A stretch of DNA of 64,000 nucleotides from Lactarius indigo. Taxonomy: Eukaryota; Basidiomycota; Agaricomycetes; Russulales; Russulaceae. The notes under the pieces are model-generated. The model did no database searches. It was not told the origin of the DNA and saw nothing but the letters and a program-made list of their open reading frames with translations. Numbering within the stretch: the first letter of the stretch is position 1; every line of letters begins with the position of its first letter. The position numbers and the translations under genes were made by a program. The stretch lies in the NCBI GenBank assembly GCA_025766275.1, contig JAFKAC010000138.1, forward strand, positions 62,001 to 126,000. Direction: 5' to 3'. Positions 22,101 to 34,200 of the stretch are shown here, piece after piece.

Positions 22101-22452
22101 CATTGCACCGCGTGCCCTTGGCCCGGCGCCCCGTCGCGTAACTGGGCGACATGAAGGACCTCAACATAATCCCATACAACAGCACTGCCTCAGTGCACCT
22201 ATTCAAGGAGCGAAGGCTAGCTAGGTTTCTGCTGAGCGTAATAATCAACGCACCAACAGGTGTTCTATTCAGCATTACTGTAGCGCACTGTGAAGCAGCG
22301 TAGGAAGAATAGGACTCGGAGATAACTTGACAGCCAGCCGTTCTTCCACGTGATGCACTTTGGATCCCACGTGATAGAGTCGCGACGTCCCAAATTTAAG
22401 ACATCAACGTGCATCAACTCTGCTCTCGACACTGCAGCAAACTATAGCTACT

Positions 22453-22458
22453 ATATAC
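22453..22458 (+). promoter_or_regulatory. TATA-like element
   Basis: TATATA lies 52 bp before the start codon of the gene at 22510, after a T-free stretch and before a CT-rich leader. The position suits a core promoter with a short 5' UTR. Confidence 0.35.
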
Positions 22459-22509
22459 ACAGCCTATCCAACTTGAACTTTCTCTTTTTTTATTTTTCAC
22501 TCGCCATAT

Positions 22510-23535
22510 ATGGGTCTCTTTCACGTCGCCGCCTCGTGTCTACGCTACTTTCTACACCTTCTCTTGACCCTCCTCGACGATGACGAATCTTCTCGGGGCC
22601 CACTGCTTGGAGGTTACCCGCCAGCCGCCGTGGAGATGGTACCAGTGCAAAATCCTGTTTGTCGCCAGTCTGAGCCTCCAGGTCCGCTTCCCTCGAGTGG
22701 CAGCAGAGGATATTACGCCCCCTCAAATCGTGTCGTCCCCTTGTCGATGCGCGAATCTCAGTACGCCCGTCGTGGAGGCTCCGCTCCGAACGGCGAGTCT
22801 CTTCTTCCAAACAAGTTTCCATCCAAGAAACGGCCATACCCGTGCAAAACGAGCATCGAGCCGTCGTCGTCGTTTACCCTGAGAGAACCGCCTTGTGACT
22901 TGCCGATTCTCCTGAACTGCGAGCTGCCTTCACAATCGGGGAACACTTCTATGTCTGCATCCTCACGCTCGTCCATGGTCTCTACGCCGGTCTTGCCTAG
23001 CTGGAGCCCCGCAACTCCGATGACGCCGACCCGTCAGCCAACCCGTAAAGTGTCTGCAGGGGGTGGCAAACTGATGGGCCTCGGGATTCAGATCTTATAC
23101 GACGACGACGAGAAGTCGCGCCCGTTCGACGGACTGGGGCTTGTCCCATCTCGCATGAAGGACCAGGATTCGGCCGAAGAAGAGGACCTTGGTGTGCCGT
23201 CGCGGATCCTCCTCGAAGAGATATATCACACGTTCACGAATCCAGACATATTGGCAGCTGCAGCACCTTTCCCCACAGAAAGTGAGCTGGAAGACGACGA
23301 GACGAGCGTCGATGACGTTTTCAAATGTAGCGATATCGCCAAGCAGGGTCCGAATGCGATGAGCACACCACGCAAAGCGGTGAAGAAGCATGGAAGGCTT
23401 TCATATGGACTGCCAACTGCGGCGAGTGTGCGGCGGGCGCGTAGGACGCACGTGGGTGAAACAGGAGGGGGAGATGATTCGGGGTGTTCGGACTCGTCTG
23501 GGGGATCGGCGCAGAAGCCAGCATGGAGGTATTAA
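22510..23535 (+). CDS. Hypothetical protein, intronless, Ser/Pro-rich
   Basis: A single uninterrupted reading frame of 341 residues starts at the first ATG after a TATA-like element and a CT-rich leader. The N-terminus (MGLFHVAASCLRYFLHLLLT) is hydrophobic and could be a signal anchor. It is followed by an acidic patch and a long disordered Ser/Pro region. A conserved-looking block near residues 185-265 contains GLGIQILYDDDEKSR and RILLEEIYHTF. The C-terminus is basic then Gly/Ser-rich. I recognise no domain. Length, codon use and the clean frame support a real gene. Confidence 0.6.
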   Translation: MGLFHVAASCLRYFLHLLLTLLDDDESSRGPLLGGYPPAAVEMVPVQNPVCRQSEPPGPLPSSGSRGYYAPSNRVVPLSMRESQYARRGGSAPNGESLLPNKFPSKKRPYPCKTSIEPSSSFTLREPPCDLPILLNCELPSQSGNTSMSASSRSSMVSTPVLPSWSPATPMTPTRQPTRKVSAGGGKLMGLGIQILYDDDEKSRPFDGLGLVPSRMKDQDSAEEEDLGVPSRILLEEIYHTFTNPDILAAAAPFPTESELEDDETSVDDVFKCSDIAKQGPNAMSTPRKAVKKHGRLSYGLPTAASVRRARRTHVGETGGGDDSGCSDSSGGSAQKPAWRY

Positions 23536-23947
23536 CACGGAGTGGATGTATGATAAGGCAATGTGATTGGATGGGCGGCTATACGGCGGTTGCCAGGGTG
23601 GGTGCCCTGACGACGGTCACCGTGAAAGGATCACCTTGGTGGGTCGACTTGGGACTGGAACCGTCCGTCTGATGAAAGAAAATGGGGTCGTCCGGATCAG
23701 TTGTACACATACAGTAGTTCCCAGTAAACGATCACACTCATGACTTCAGCCGTTATCAGCCCCGACACAAAAGGTCTGTCCGCTTCACCCGCCTTTCAAT
23801 CGGCCACTTTTAACGTCCCATTCACCAGATACCACCTCTTCGCTCACCGTCACCGTCAACAGATTGTCGGTCTCTTCGTCTCCCTTTCCTTCCCCTGGTT
23901 CCCCCTTTTGCCCCCCACCTGTCCTGTCTCCCCATGAGTACGCCGTG

Positions 23948-25474
23948 ATGTCGTCCACATCCAAACGCAGATCGACAAACTCTAGAATGAACGCGGGAAA
24001 CAATATTGCCAATGGCCACGAATCGGCCTCTCCAGCCCCTCAAAACCCCCCTGCTGCTGCTCCCACGGTAACGGCAGCGGGCATCGCTGCTGGCAAACCG
24101 TCCAGCGCAGCAACAACAGAGTCACAAGACAGAAAAATAGTTGCGGGAGATGACAAAGAGGACAATGGGATGGATCACCGTGCCCGCGGCGCGGACTTGG
24201 ATGTGATCGTCAACGTCAACGGCGGCGTGGGTCCCATTCCACCAGCTTCTCCCGCTGCTCTACCTTCCGAGTCCGTGCCGAAGCCAGGGTCCCCCACACA
24301 GCCACCGAGCGCGACAGTGCCACCCAAAGTGGGATCGAACGGCATCACAAAAGCCACCGACGACGACGACAGTGTGCCCCTCTCTGAGTCCCCGCCTACG
24401 ACCCCTCTCGCAAGCAACCAAAACCCACCCACGACCATCATCCAGCCGTCCTCCCCGCCCTCTACTTCTTCCACCGCGCCCACAGACCCAAGCGGCCTAA
24501 GATCCTCGCGCAACTCGCTGACCTCCTCCCGCCCCGCCCCGCCCTCTCCCGCTGTCTCCCGCCGTGCCTCCGCCGCACTCTCCCGGCACTCCTCGACGCG
24601 CTCCCGCCCACTCTCAACCTCGGCATCCCCCGCAGCGCCCGCGATCACACACGAACTCGAACCCGACGCCGACTCCACCACGAGCGCCAACTCTGGCGCG
24701 CTGAGCCCAATAACGCCAACGCCGGGCCAACCCCACCTCCAACAACAACAACAGCAGACGCAGGCGCGCAAGGTGTCCTCAGTTGCACCCTCGGTCCTCG
24801 TCAAGATCCGCGACTTTGCGTTCCCGGACGACGACGTGCGCCACATCGGCACGGGCCCCCTCACCCCACGCCCGAACCGCCGCCTCCAGCGCCCGCTCTC
24901 CACATGGTCTGCCTCCAGCGCCTCGAGCGCCAGCAGCAACGACGACCGCGACGACCGCACCAGCAGTAGCGGCGGCGGGTCGTCGTACGGCTTCGCCGGC
25001 TGGGGCCTCGGGCGTCTCAGCTGGTTCGGGGTGCGCAGCGGTGCCGCAGACGGTGGTGGTGGCGGATCCAGTGGCGGCGGTGGACCGAGCCAGGGCGACT
25101 TTGTGCGCAATTTCGAGGACGCGGTCAGCCCCTCGTACGAAATCGACGATCCGTACGAGTCGCTGGACGACGATGACGACGACGATAATTTTGACGATTA
25201 TGAAGACGATGAGGGCCATGCGGAAGACCAGGCGGGCGAGGGTAATGACGCTGACCGCCCGTTGCTCCCTGGTCTGTACCGCGCGCTGTATGCGTTCGAG
25301 CCGGAGGGCACGGCGGAGATGGCGCTTGAGGAGGACCAGATTGTGCGCGTCGTCGGGCGCGGCGGCGGCGTTGGCTGGGCCATCGTTGCGCGCGGTGGTG
25401 ACGAGGGCCACGCACTCGTGCCCGAGGGCTACCTCGAGTTTGTCAGTTTAGATCAGGAGCAGGAAGACGGATGA
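23948..25474 (+). CDS. SH3-domain protein, NBP2-like
   Basis: One exon of 508 residues, starting at the ATG at 23948 (MSSTSKRRSTNS); an earlier in-frame stretch has no ATG. Most of the protein is disordered, rich in Ser, Pro and Thr, with a CAA repeat giving Gln near residues 262-270 and a Gly/Ser-rich block near 345-380. An acidic run of Asp and Glu follows at about 402-432. The C-terminus is an SH3 domain from YRALYAFEPEGTAEM through EEDQIVRVVGRGGG and GWAI to LVPEGYLEFV, with the usual ALYAF and GYLE elements. This SH3 type matches fungal Nbp2, an adaptor that brings a PP2C phosphatase to MAP-kinase complexes; that role is inferred by family only. The gene is convergent with the next, 153 bp apart. 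Confidence 0.8.
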   Translation: MSSTSKRRSTNSRMNAGNNIANGHESASPAPQNPPAAAPTVTAAGIAAGKPSSAATTESQDRKIVAGDDKEDNGMDHRARGADLDVIVNVNGGVGPIPPASPAALPSESVPKPGSPTQPPSATVPPKVGSNGITKATDDDDSVPLSESPPTTPLASNQNPPTTIIQPSSPPSTSSTAPTDPSGLRSSRNSLTSSRPAPPSPAVSRRASAALSRHSSTRSRPLSTSASPAAPAITHELEPDADSTTSANSGALSPITPTPGQPHLQQQQQQTQARKVSSVAPSVLVKIRDFAFPDDDVRHIGTGPLTPRPNRRLQRPLSTWSASSASSASSNDDRDDRTSSSGGGSSYGFAGWGLGRLSWFGVRSGAADGGGGGSSGGGGPSQGDFVRNFEDAVSPSYEIDDPYESLDDDDDDDNFDDYEDDEGHAEDQAGEGNDADRPLLPGLYRALYAFEPEGTAEMALEEDQIVRVVGRGGGVGWAIVARGGDEGHALVPEGYLEFVSLDQEQEDG

Positions 25475-25627
25475 GGACTAGGACACTCGGATGGCTCGTG
25501 CAAGCTGTACTCTTTTTTTTTATATTCTTGTGTTTGTGTGTTCCATGTATCGATTCAAATTCAGATTTGTCTGTTCCTCGTCTGAGATATACATTGTATT
25601 GGTGTTCCTTCCTAACACTCGTACGCT

Positions 25628-26788
25628 CTAATCCGAAAAATACTCCGGCAGGATGTAGCGTAACTTGTCCCTGTCCTCTTTCTTCTGGTGCTCAGACCGC
25701 GGCATAATAGCGAACCGCATCGACCCGACTTCCTCCGAGAGAATGTTGCCTTGCACCGTCGCCTCGTGCAGTTCCTGGAGTATGGTCGCTGCCACACGAC
25801 GCGACGTCTCCGCGTTCGTCTTCAAGGTCTTGAACACCTCAGCGGCTGTGACGACTTCCGAGTTGGGCCTCCACGAATCATAGTCCGTCACAGTAGCGAT
25901 GAGCGCATAACTAAAAAAAAAAAAACGCCACCAACATTTACGCCCTCGCGCACACACGTCGACAGCGGGCAAAGTGACCAACGCACCTGATTTCCGCCTC
26001 GCGCGCGAGCTTCGCCTCGGGCAGCACGCTCATATTGATCAAGTCGCCCCCCCACTGGCGATACATGATGCTCTCCGCGCGCGTCGAGAACTGCGGGCCC
26101 TCCATGCACACGATACACGAGTCCGTGACGAGCCTCACGCCGCCGCGGCGCTCACCCTCCAGCGCGCGGCGCACGGGGCCCGCGAGCCACTTGACGAGCG
26201 CGTTCGCAAACGGATCGCCAAACGCGGCGTGCACGACGACGCTGCCGTCAAAGAAGGTCGCGGGGCGCACGCCGCGCGTGCGGTCGATGATCTGCGTCGG
26301 CAGCGCGAACGTCCCCGGCGGCATTTCCTCGCGCAACGACCCGACCGCGCTGAAGGCCAGCACGGCGCGCACGCCGAGAAACTTGAGCGCGGCGATGTTT
26401 GCGCGGGAGGGCACGGCCGACGGGCTTATGGTGTGTCCGGGGCCGTGTCGCGCGAGGAAGGCGATGCGCGTGCCTGATGGGAGCGAGGCGATCGTTATGG
26501 GTGAGGAGGGGTACCCCCATGGCTTGTGGGCACGTCAAGAAGAGAGACGATGATCGCGAGGCATCGTCAGACGTACCGTCTCTGGGTTTACGTGTTTTCT
26601 GAATGGGCTGTCAGTGTTTTTTCTACGGATCGATAAGGCCGTTCGACTCACACGAATGTCAGGTTGTCGAGGTCGTAGAGACCGCTACCGCCAATAACCC
26701 CGACGAGCACTAGAGATCTCTCGGTCAGTCACTCCCGACGGCGCTCGAATGAGGCGCTCAATTTACCGTCTTCCGAAGTTGTGGACAT
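25628..26788 (-). CDS. MEU1: S-methyl-5'-thioadenosine phosphorylase
   Basis: The enzyme splits methylthioadenosine with phosphate to adenine and methylthioribose-1-phosphate in methionine salvage. Five exons (26788-26767, 26709-26652, 26598-26577, 26522-25987, 25910-25628) join in phase to about 306 residues. The short exons are needed: they provide [11 protein letters not shown], then KHVNPET, leading into WGYPSSP. Family motifs seen are ARHG and [18 protein letters not shown], the base-binding region [13 protein letters not shown] with [13 protein letters not shown], and ATVTDYDSW near the end. The last intron ends in a T tract. Length is slightly above the human enzyme. No lesion is seen. 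Confidence 0.94.
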
Positions 26789-29700
26789 CGTTCTCGAGCA
26801 AGTGCGAAAATAAGAGACATCATGATGGGTTGTTACTATATCCCCATGCTTGGTCAGCAGCACTCGGACTCGTCCCGATATAATTTCTCAGATCATCGGT
26901 GGTGCCCGGTGCCAGCTCATTTCGCTTTCAGCTCTAAAAGCCCTCGGCATGGCTACAGTTTGTGTCGTAGCGAAGATGGGACTGTAAAAATGGGTGACCG
27001 ACGTTGAGACCGCCACCATGATTGTCGAAGGCACCACCCGTGGTCCGTGTCAGAGGTGCGCCGATGCTCCAAGTCTGCCGCGCTTATACACATCTCATGG
27101 GTGCTCACCGGAAGACATAATGAGGGGGTCCTAGATTGGCGACCACACCTGTGAGCGCGTGAGTGAACTTGCGTTTGTTGCGCACGACTTGGTGAATTCA
27201 CAATCCCCCACTAGATCGGCCGCCGTAAATCTTAGTCACACTTGCATTAATGGAACGACGAGCATTCTCTAGTCCGTGAAAGAAAATGGTCACGAATGAT
27301 CGTTCGAGAAATAAACACTCCACCCACTATCTCCACGGTACAGACGGGAAGTCAAAGGTGTACCAAGGAAGCGCGCTGCGTCACCCGAGACCGCAATGTA
27401 TTGCGCATCAAAGAACCCGGTCGGGAATGGTGCGCGCTGTTGTGTGTGTGTGTGAAAAACAAGTGGACCCGCTGATAGGAGACATAGACATCTCGCATGT
27501 CGCGCTTTGACAGCTGCATGGGAAACAGAAAACAAAAGGACGCCCTGGGACCTCGCTGTCCCGAACCAACTTGCCCGCCTTTCGTTTCGCCAAATCGAGC
27601 CCTCATCATCATCATCCGCGCGTTATCTCTTGATCTCTCTGACACTCGCGCACAGCCCCTCGGTATTGCTATTCCGTGCCATCCTCCTCGTCTGGTTCGC
27701 CCTGGAACATTCTTCGATGACAGGATGTCCCGCCCCCACACGAACGAGCGAGACTCGGAAGAACATGTTCGATGATGGCCTATACTGTAGTCCCGGGAAT
27801 AATTCTAGTCCTATGCAAACCATTCTGGTTGATCGACCTGCGTGAGCCTGCTAACGTGTAAGCTCGCTCCGGAGAAGGAGAGGCCGACTGGGATCATCAT
27901 CATTAGCTCAGGTGCTCCACCGCAGTCACGCCTCATGACCTGCGTTCTAGCTACTGTAAGGCCGAGCTTCTGGCGGAAACTCTGCCCACATAGTTCGTGA
28001 CGGTCAACCTTACTCCTGCCGCCCACTCAGTCGGTGTCCCTAATTCCATCTGACTCTTCTCCCGAGAAGAGCCCGCGTGGGTCATTGACAAGCCTTCCCT
28101 TCTGGACTACTCCACTCTGTCAATTTGTCTTCTCATCTTCGGACTCGGGTCGCGGGGCCTAGAAGTTACGATGCGGGGTCATTCTTGAACAGACTGCCTG
28201 GGCTCTCGGAAAGGGGACGAGGTGAAAAGGGAGCGGCCTCCATGCAGGGAGACCCCGGCAGGTGCTGCCAAGGGATGTCTACCTACATTCCAATATCCAA
28301 AAAAGCACTCGGCACCATCCCGCAGTGGATTGACAGTACTGTACGCAATTGTGCCTTTTTTGGATGACCGAGTAATACTATAGAGGTCACTCTTTTGGGA
28401 TATACGTGCCAACGTCCCATACAGTACTTGTCTATGCGCAGCCGCTCACATGCTCAGTTGTGGATGAATCAATAACCCGACCGAGAAGTCTTCCACGAAG
28501 AACTGAATTAGCACCGCATGCGGTTTTATACCCTAAGGCACGAGTTATGTATATGTCTTTTGATAAAGCAAAATAAGAAATTTCAGTGGCTCATAGTTCG
28601 GAATAAAGACGCCAGAGATGGCGCGATGCAACGTACCGGAAGTTACAAGTTCCGAAGGCCTGACACCACGGTGTTCACGATTTTGGACGGCGCGGGTGGG
28701 CTTACATGGGGGGTCGGATAGGCAAGCTTGCATTCTAAGCGGATTCGTAGCTGGGCGATGGCTGCTGGTGGCTCCTCTTTAAATCAGACAAACGAGAGTC
28801 CGTTTCTGGGTAGTGCGGGTCGTTTGGCGCAACATGATGTATGGCGCACTCCTCGACGCTCCAAGGGCCTGCAAGCCGCCGACCGCTGGACGACGCTCGG
28901 CCAGAGATCCCCTATACACTTCAGGCAAGGCTCAGGATGATCGATTCAATTGTCGTCCAACTCGGATCTTGCAGACGGCGACTAGTTTTCTATTGTTGTT
29001 GCTGTGACCTTCCTAGTACCCCGCCTGCTGGTCCTTGCCCCTTCGAGGGGCGCCAAGAATGCGGGCGCATCAAAAAGCGGTGGCTCCTGTTTTTAAAACT
29101 CGTCGTGACGATTGACTAAAGGGAGCGCAGACTGCGCAGTGGCCAGCAGCTCCTGGTGGCGGGCGCGAAACCCAGTAGGTGACCCCCACGGATCAAGAAA
29201 AACAAAAAAAAGCAAGCACCGAGTGAGCCACAAATCCTGCCGGGGCGGTTTGTATGACCACGCAACTGAGAGCGCCCAAAACGATGATATGGCGGGGCGG
29301 TTCGGCGGAGGTGACTCGGGATGAGTAATGGAAATAAGTGATCCCTCCATGACGTGGCAAGAACTGCAACTACGAAGAGTGTTTTGAAGACAGACGCCTA
29401 CTGCAGTAGAACTGATCGCTAAGGACCGCGTCGATCCCGTTGTGCCCAGGAAGGCTACAGTAGGGTTAATTGTATTGTATTAACGATTTGAAATATTAAT
29501 GATTCCGGGAGCCGACCGAGCGATCAATCCATGCCGGAATTTCCGATCCATAGGGTCGAGAGTCCCCAGCCAATGTGAGCCAAGGCAATTCTAGGGTGCT
29601 CCAGTCAACTGCGAAGGTTCGGCCGGGATTGATGCGAGAAATGATCGTGCCTCAGAGTGGGGTCCAAACCACGTGCACATATGGCGTGGGTGGTGGTATC

Positions 29701-31637
29701 AAGTTTGCGCCTGGCACTGTTGCTCTGCTCCTTTGAGAACCGAATCGAACAAACACTTTCCTATTTCACGCACGACCCGTGATCGTGATCGGTGGTGTAG
29801 AATCCACAGAAAAAACGAGAAGTACACCAGAACGACTCTACCTCGGGCCACCACACCTGGAAGCGTCCTTACCCTATTCGGTTTGTGAATTCCTGGCGTG
29901 TTCCGAATACTGACATACCTGCCTCGCGCCCTGACTCGCACCAGTTCCGCCAGACCGAAGCTTCCAGCTTCCAGCGCCAAGAAGGATGGCGCTTCGCTGC
30001 CACTGCCTGTCGCCGAACCCTTTGCCGAAGCCGTTGTTACTCAGTCACCTGTGAGTCCAACGGAGTAGGTGTGGGCGAAGTGGAGTAGGAAGCTCAAGTA
30101 TGGAATTCAGGGGAGTCATTTACTCCGTCACTTCGAAGCGAATTCCGATTTCGATATGGATCAGATAAAGACTGGCACAATAATACTTGGCATGTACGTG
30201 AACGTTTTTCGCTCATTCCCAGAGTCAAGTTGACTAAGCATACAGAGTATAATACAGTTTCGTGCCCACCGTGCCTGTCCGAGAAGCGCGAAGCCACGAG
30301 TGCACGACACACCGGTAAACACTGATTCCTGAGAAGCCCGGGTACATTGTCAGTGGCATGCAATTGGGTGATTGACACTCTGAATGTTTGCTAGGGGCGC
30401 ACTCATGCTGTCGCATCCGCGGAAGTGGATATCGGTTGATACGATTCCCATGCCGGTCTTCTTCCATGCCTGGTGGGCTGCTTCTTCAAATCTGAGGATG
30501 TGAACCCCACTAAATTCGTGCATGTCATGGGGTACGCGGAAATTCCAAGGGAGATAGCCTAGACGCTTCGAGCCACTCTCTTCACCCCCGTCCCGTTTGG
30601 TTTCGGGAATCCTGTTACGCAGCCAGGCGGCAACGCGCGCTCCGCCCTCAGGGTAATATTTCGACGCTGCAGTCGAGCGGTCGAGCCAAGTTCCAGAAAT
30701 GGGCCTCAGGCTTTTGTAGCTTACTGTGGGGCTCTTGTCTTCCAAGTTGAAGGGGAAAAGGACCTGTTCGAGGAACCAGGGTCGGCCAACCATCGATCAC
30801 CGAAATCAAGATCTTAGGAGGCGCGCGTGCTCCCCCCACACTGCCCCCCGTCCCCACCCGGAAGTAAACGCGATGCTACTTACGACCGCGGCTTGCAGGT
30901 CTTCGTCCTTCGACGGCCGGTTACACATTAGCCGACGGCGAGAAGGCGCTTCTCAACAGGCTTTCGGTGTGTCAGTCGCGCGTCTGGGTGCCAGTGGTTG
31001 CAAATGGGCATCCCGCATTACGGCCGTCCCACCCGGGTCTCGCTTTTTTTTTGATTTTTTTACGAAGGCGGTCCTCGCTGTTCCCATCACATACAGCACC
31101 AGCCTCTCGATCGACTACTGTAGTGAGTGCTTGTGTTTCGCGTCGCCCGGACGAGACGTATTTCCTAACGCTTCACATATTAGGCAGGTCGCGGCTTAAA
31201 TCTGTACCACGCATTGCGCCATCTTCTAACAATATTGGACAATGATCTCCGACTAGTGTCTTTTTACCCTTGCAGCTTGCCAGTGTAGTCCTAGTTAGCG
31301 CCAGGTCAAAGTTCTTCTGGCGCTTAATAGGTCACACACATTGGCACTGCCTCGTTGCGGCTGGCAGCTGCGCTTACAGAACGGATACCCTACTCGCCCG
31401 AAGAGCGCTAGATCCATCGTCCCGATGGTTTGTCCTCCAGAAGTTGGTTTTAACACTGCTCCTGACAGTCACGTCAGGGAACAGTCTTCTGGCCACCCCT
31501 TTTCTATATATGGATATAGCGCTTCTGTTATAAGGCTCAGGTGAGGGAATTGGTCTCCTCATCTGCGTCCTGCCTATCTATCCCTCTTCACCTTTCCTAT
31601 CCCCTCCCGTTCATCCTTCGGTCCTTCACGACAGACC
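26789..31637. other. 4.8-kb stretch without a recognisable gene
   Basis: Reading both strands I find only short frames. The longest is a 147-codon minus-strand frame at 30350-30793 (MVGRPWFLEQVLFPF start) with no similarity I recognise and no good splice partners. There are small simple repeats (a GT run near 27440 and a CAT run near 27605) and T tracts near 31030. No tRNA-like box pattern, terminal repeats or transposase motifs were seen. The stretch may hold a fast-evolving gene, a noncoding RNA or decayed transposon DNA. Confidence 0.4.
31504..31511 (+). promoter_or_regulatory. TATA-like element upstream of the DUF6593 gene
   Basis: TATATATG-type sequence occurs about 130 bp before the start codon at 31638 and is followed by a CT-rich leader near 31560-31620, a common fungal promoter layout. 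No transcript start is known. Confidence 0.3.
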
Positions 31638-32400
31638 ATGACGATCTCCGGTCCACCATCTGCCTACTTCTTTGAGGATCGCACTGGCGTCCTCACCGGA
31701 TCCGACTTTGACGAAGTTTACGACCGTGCATTCCTGCGCGTCTCATCTACCCCTCAACGCACGCGAAACGCGGGGCTTATGATATACGACATGGGACAAC
31801 GCTCGACGAGCATCGGCGACCGCGACGGCCGCCACTTTTACCGCGAGCCCGCGATCATCCTCGACTTTGGGCCCAAAGGCGCGCTGGGATCCGTCCACTT
31901 CACACGGGGCTCTGTATCAATACCCATGCACCAGTACCTGCGCAAGGTTTCGTTATTCGGGGGGTGCGTATTCTTTTCAGGCGCCCCGTGACGTTCACTG
32001 ACCGTGACTGCGCAGGTCCCTGTTCCGAAAGTTCACTGCTTCAGACGGAAAGGAATACAAGTGGAGTCATCAAATGGTCCCAGAACACGAGTGGACGGTA
32101 AGTTTCTCACAAAGTCTGATGTCTCCTAGGTACAATGCTCATTTCGTACGTCCCCGTCCCCCTAGTGCCTAAACGCAGACAACTACGTCGTCGCGCACTA
32201 CAATCTCAAGCTACCAGACCGCCCAGCTTACGGTACATCGGGCAATGTACTCACCGTGTACGAATCATTCGCGCATTTGTCCATTGGTGGGTCCCTTTCC
32301 AGAACCTCTGTTCGCTATTTCGCGGCTAAATTAACTCGTGTCATCAGAACTTCTAGCATCATTGACCATCATGCGCCACATAGCCCAAAACAACCTGTGA
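31638..32400 (+). CDS. DUF6593-type protein
   Basis: Four exons (31638-31963, 32016-32097, 32166-32286, 32348-32400) join in phase to 193 residues. The pattern is that of small agaricomycete DUF6593 proteins. An N-terminal strand-rich part carries a phosphate- or lipid-scramblase-like fold signature (LIYDMGQRS, REPAIILDFG), then SLFGGSLFRKFTASDG, KEYKWSH, HEWTCLNADNYVVAHYNL, and the closing helix ELLASLTIMRHIAQNNL. The family's function is unknown. All introns are 52-68 bp with GT-AG ends. No signal peptide is seen. The family name is from recalled pattern similarity and could be a close relative of DUF6593 instead. Confidence 0.75.
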
Positions 32401-33280
32401 TGCCCAGGCTTGACGTGTTGTTGTTATTTATACCCCACTCACCAAAAGTTTACTGTATCAGCACGCGATTCGCACTCGTGTATAATTCGTGTATATCTTC
32501 ATCGTACCCATGCACGGTTTTTTTTTTCATTTTCGGACACTAGCCTTCGTTCTAGTGTAGCGTCTATTCACACCTCCACCCAAGGCTCAGAAGCATCACA
32601 GGACCTTTTTCCCATGTTTCACGATACTTTCCAGAAACTCGTGCACCACTGTCTGTTTGATTGTTCGAAAGGTTCTCGGAAACTACTCGCACTCTTGTAT
32701 GAAACGGGCCATCAATTATCAATTGCGTTCCCCCAAAAAAGTTTTTACGCCCTGGATGCCGCCCCGCCGGCCTGGAAGCGCTCGTATTGATGAGAAATTG
32801 TGAATCCGGCTATACTGCATCAGGTAGAGCCAGGTCATCAACCAGTTCTTCGTTCAGAAACCAGCAGAATACGGCCCTAGTACTGAATAGTAAGTTATGT
32901 GGACAGGTGACCAGCAGAAGTCATACCAACTGCTCGACCTATTCGGTCACCCCAAAGCAACTTTCCCTGTCCACGTGCCCAACAACGTGTACGCGCGTGC
33001 GTACACGTGAGCCGTTGGGGCGGCATTTAGCGGTGCTCTAGAGCGCGACCAGAAGACCTGACCATTGTGAGCAGATCGAGTTGCGATTCGATGATTACAG
33101 AATTCCCGGACGTTGAGAGGACGAGAAGTTGTTCGACGTTCGATCGAGAGAGTGTCGTGCGAGTGGCTTATTGAAAAAAAAAAAAAGGATAAGGGGTAAA
33201 TTACGATCTGATCTGGTAAATAAATAAATTAAAAAAGGCAGGTGGCAGCAGCCAACCACAGTTCACGATCCTCAGTGACA
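32401..33280. other. Intergenic
   Basis: This tandem-gene spacer contains T and A tracts (near 32519 and 33173-33185) and a repeat of GTACGCGCGTGCGTAC character near 32990-33006, which is close to palindromic. No coding sequence is recognised. It should hold the HAP5 promoter. Confidence 0.4.
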
Positions 33281-34200
33281 ATGACCAAGCCATACGTCCA
33301 ATCAGGAGAGCCCCTTCATGAGTTCCTTCACTCCTTCTGGCAGAGACAGGTCGATGCTGCAGAACAAGAGATTCCCGACTATCGACACCCGCCATTACCC
33401 TTGGCCAGGATAAAGAAGGTCATGAAGAGCGACCCGGACGTGAAGGTACCCCCCACTCTGTCTTTCTCCTCTATACCCTACTTGACCAATCTATCTTTCG
33501 CAGATGATCGCGGCGGATGGTTTGTCTATTCCCAGCTCCTTCCTTATATCCTTGACCGTATTTCTACAGCTCCCATTCTATTTTGCAAGGCATGCGAAAG
33601 TAAGCTCACGGATTCCCCCGATTCCCCCCAGTCTATATGGTTCGCTGATTTTCTTTTTTTTTTTTCGCCACGTCGATTAGTTTTCATCGCAGAGATCACT
33701 GCACGGGCGTTCATAGTCGCCGACTCCAACAAACGGCGCACTCTTTCACGCGCAGACATCGCCAAGGCGCTTGGCAAGTCCGACCAGTTCGACTTTCTCA
33801 TCGACATCGTCCCGCGGGACGAGCCGTTCGTCCCCGGCGTGTCTGGTCCAGGGAAAAACGCGGGCAAGAAACCCGTTCCGGGCGCGGTCAGCGTGAGGAG
33901 AGACCCGGTACGTGATAAGTTTGCCACGGGTGTGGCTCTTCAACTAATCTGCTCCACTCGGCTCCAACGAAAGAAGGCGGCACAAGATGCACAGGGTGAG
34001 GCACAGGGGGACCCAGCTCTCGAAGGCGGAGATAGCGCTAGTGTGGACGGCCTGCCGCACACCGGCGTGTTAGAACAGGTGAGGGGGGCAACCCGGTTTT
34101 TTTCCACGTAACTCCACAAGCGAGAACTCGTCGTGCCTTTTTTTTTTCTTTCTAGCTCCAAACGCTGCTCAACTCGCCCATGGAGCGTCCTCCGATCTAA
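33281..34200 (+). CDS. HAP5: CCAAT-binding factor subunit HAP5 / NF-YC
   Basis: Six exons (33281-33445, 33504-33519, 33570-33599, 33681-33907, 33974-34078, 34156-34200) join in phase to 195 residues. The histone-fold core is almost canonical: FLHSFWQRQVDAAEQE, LPLARIKKVMKSDPDVKMI, then two tiny exons of 16 and 30 nt that restore AADAPILFCKACE. IFIAEITARAF, NKRRTLSRADIAKAL and DQFDFLIDIVPRDE follow. HAP5 pairs with HAP3 and joins HAP2 to bind CCAAT boxes; in fungi the complex regulates respiration, iron and nitrogen genes. The C-terminal tail after the histone fold is short and Gly/Ala-rich, ending LQTLLNSPMERPPI. Confidence 0.96.

Noticed and set aside
24175..25110. 311-codon frame antisense to the SH3 gene
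   Set aside because: It mirrors the low-complexity GC-rich coding strand; the sense strand carries a clear SH3 domain.
30350..30793. 147-codon minus-strand frame as a gene
   Set aside because: No recognised motif, no convincing splice partners, and a length that can occur by chance in GC-rich DNA. Mentioned only as a candidate within the gap.
32990..33006. GTACGCGCGTGCGTAC-like palindrome as an inverted-repeat element
   Set aside because: Too short and without flanking structure; a chance palindrome is likely.
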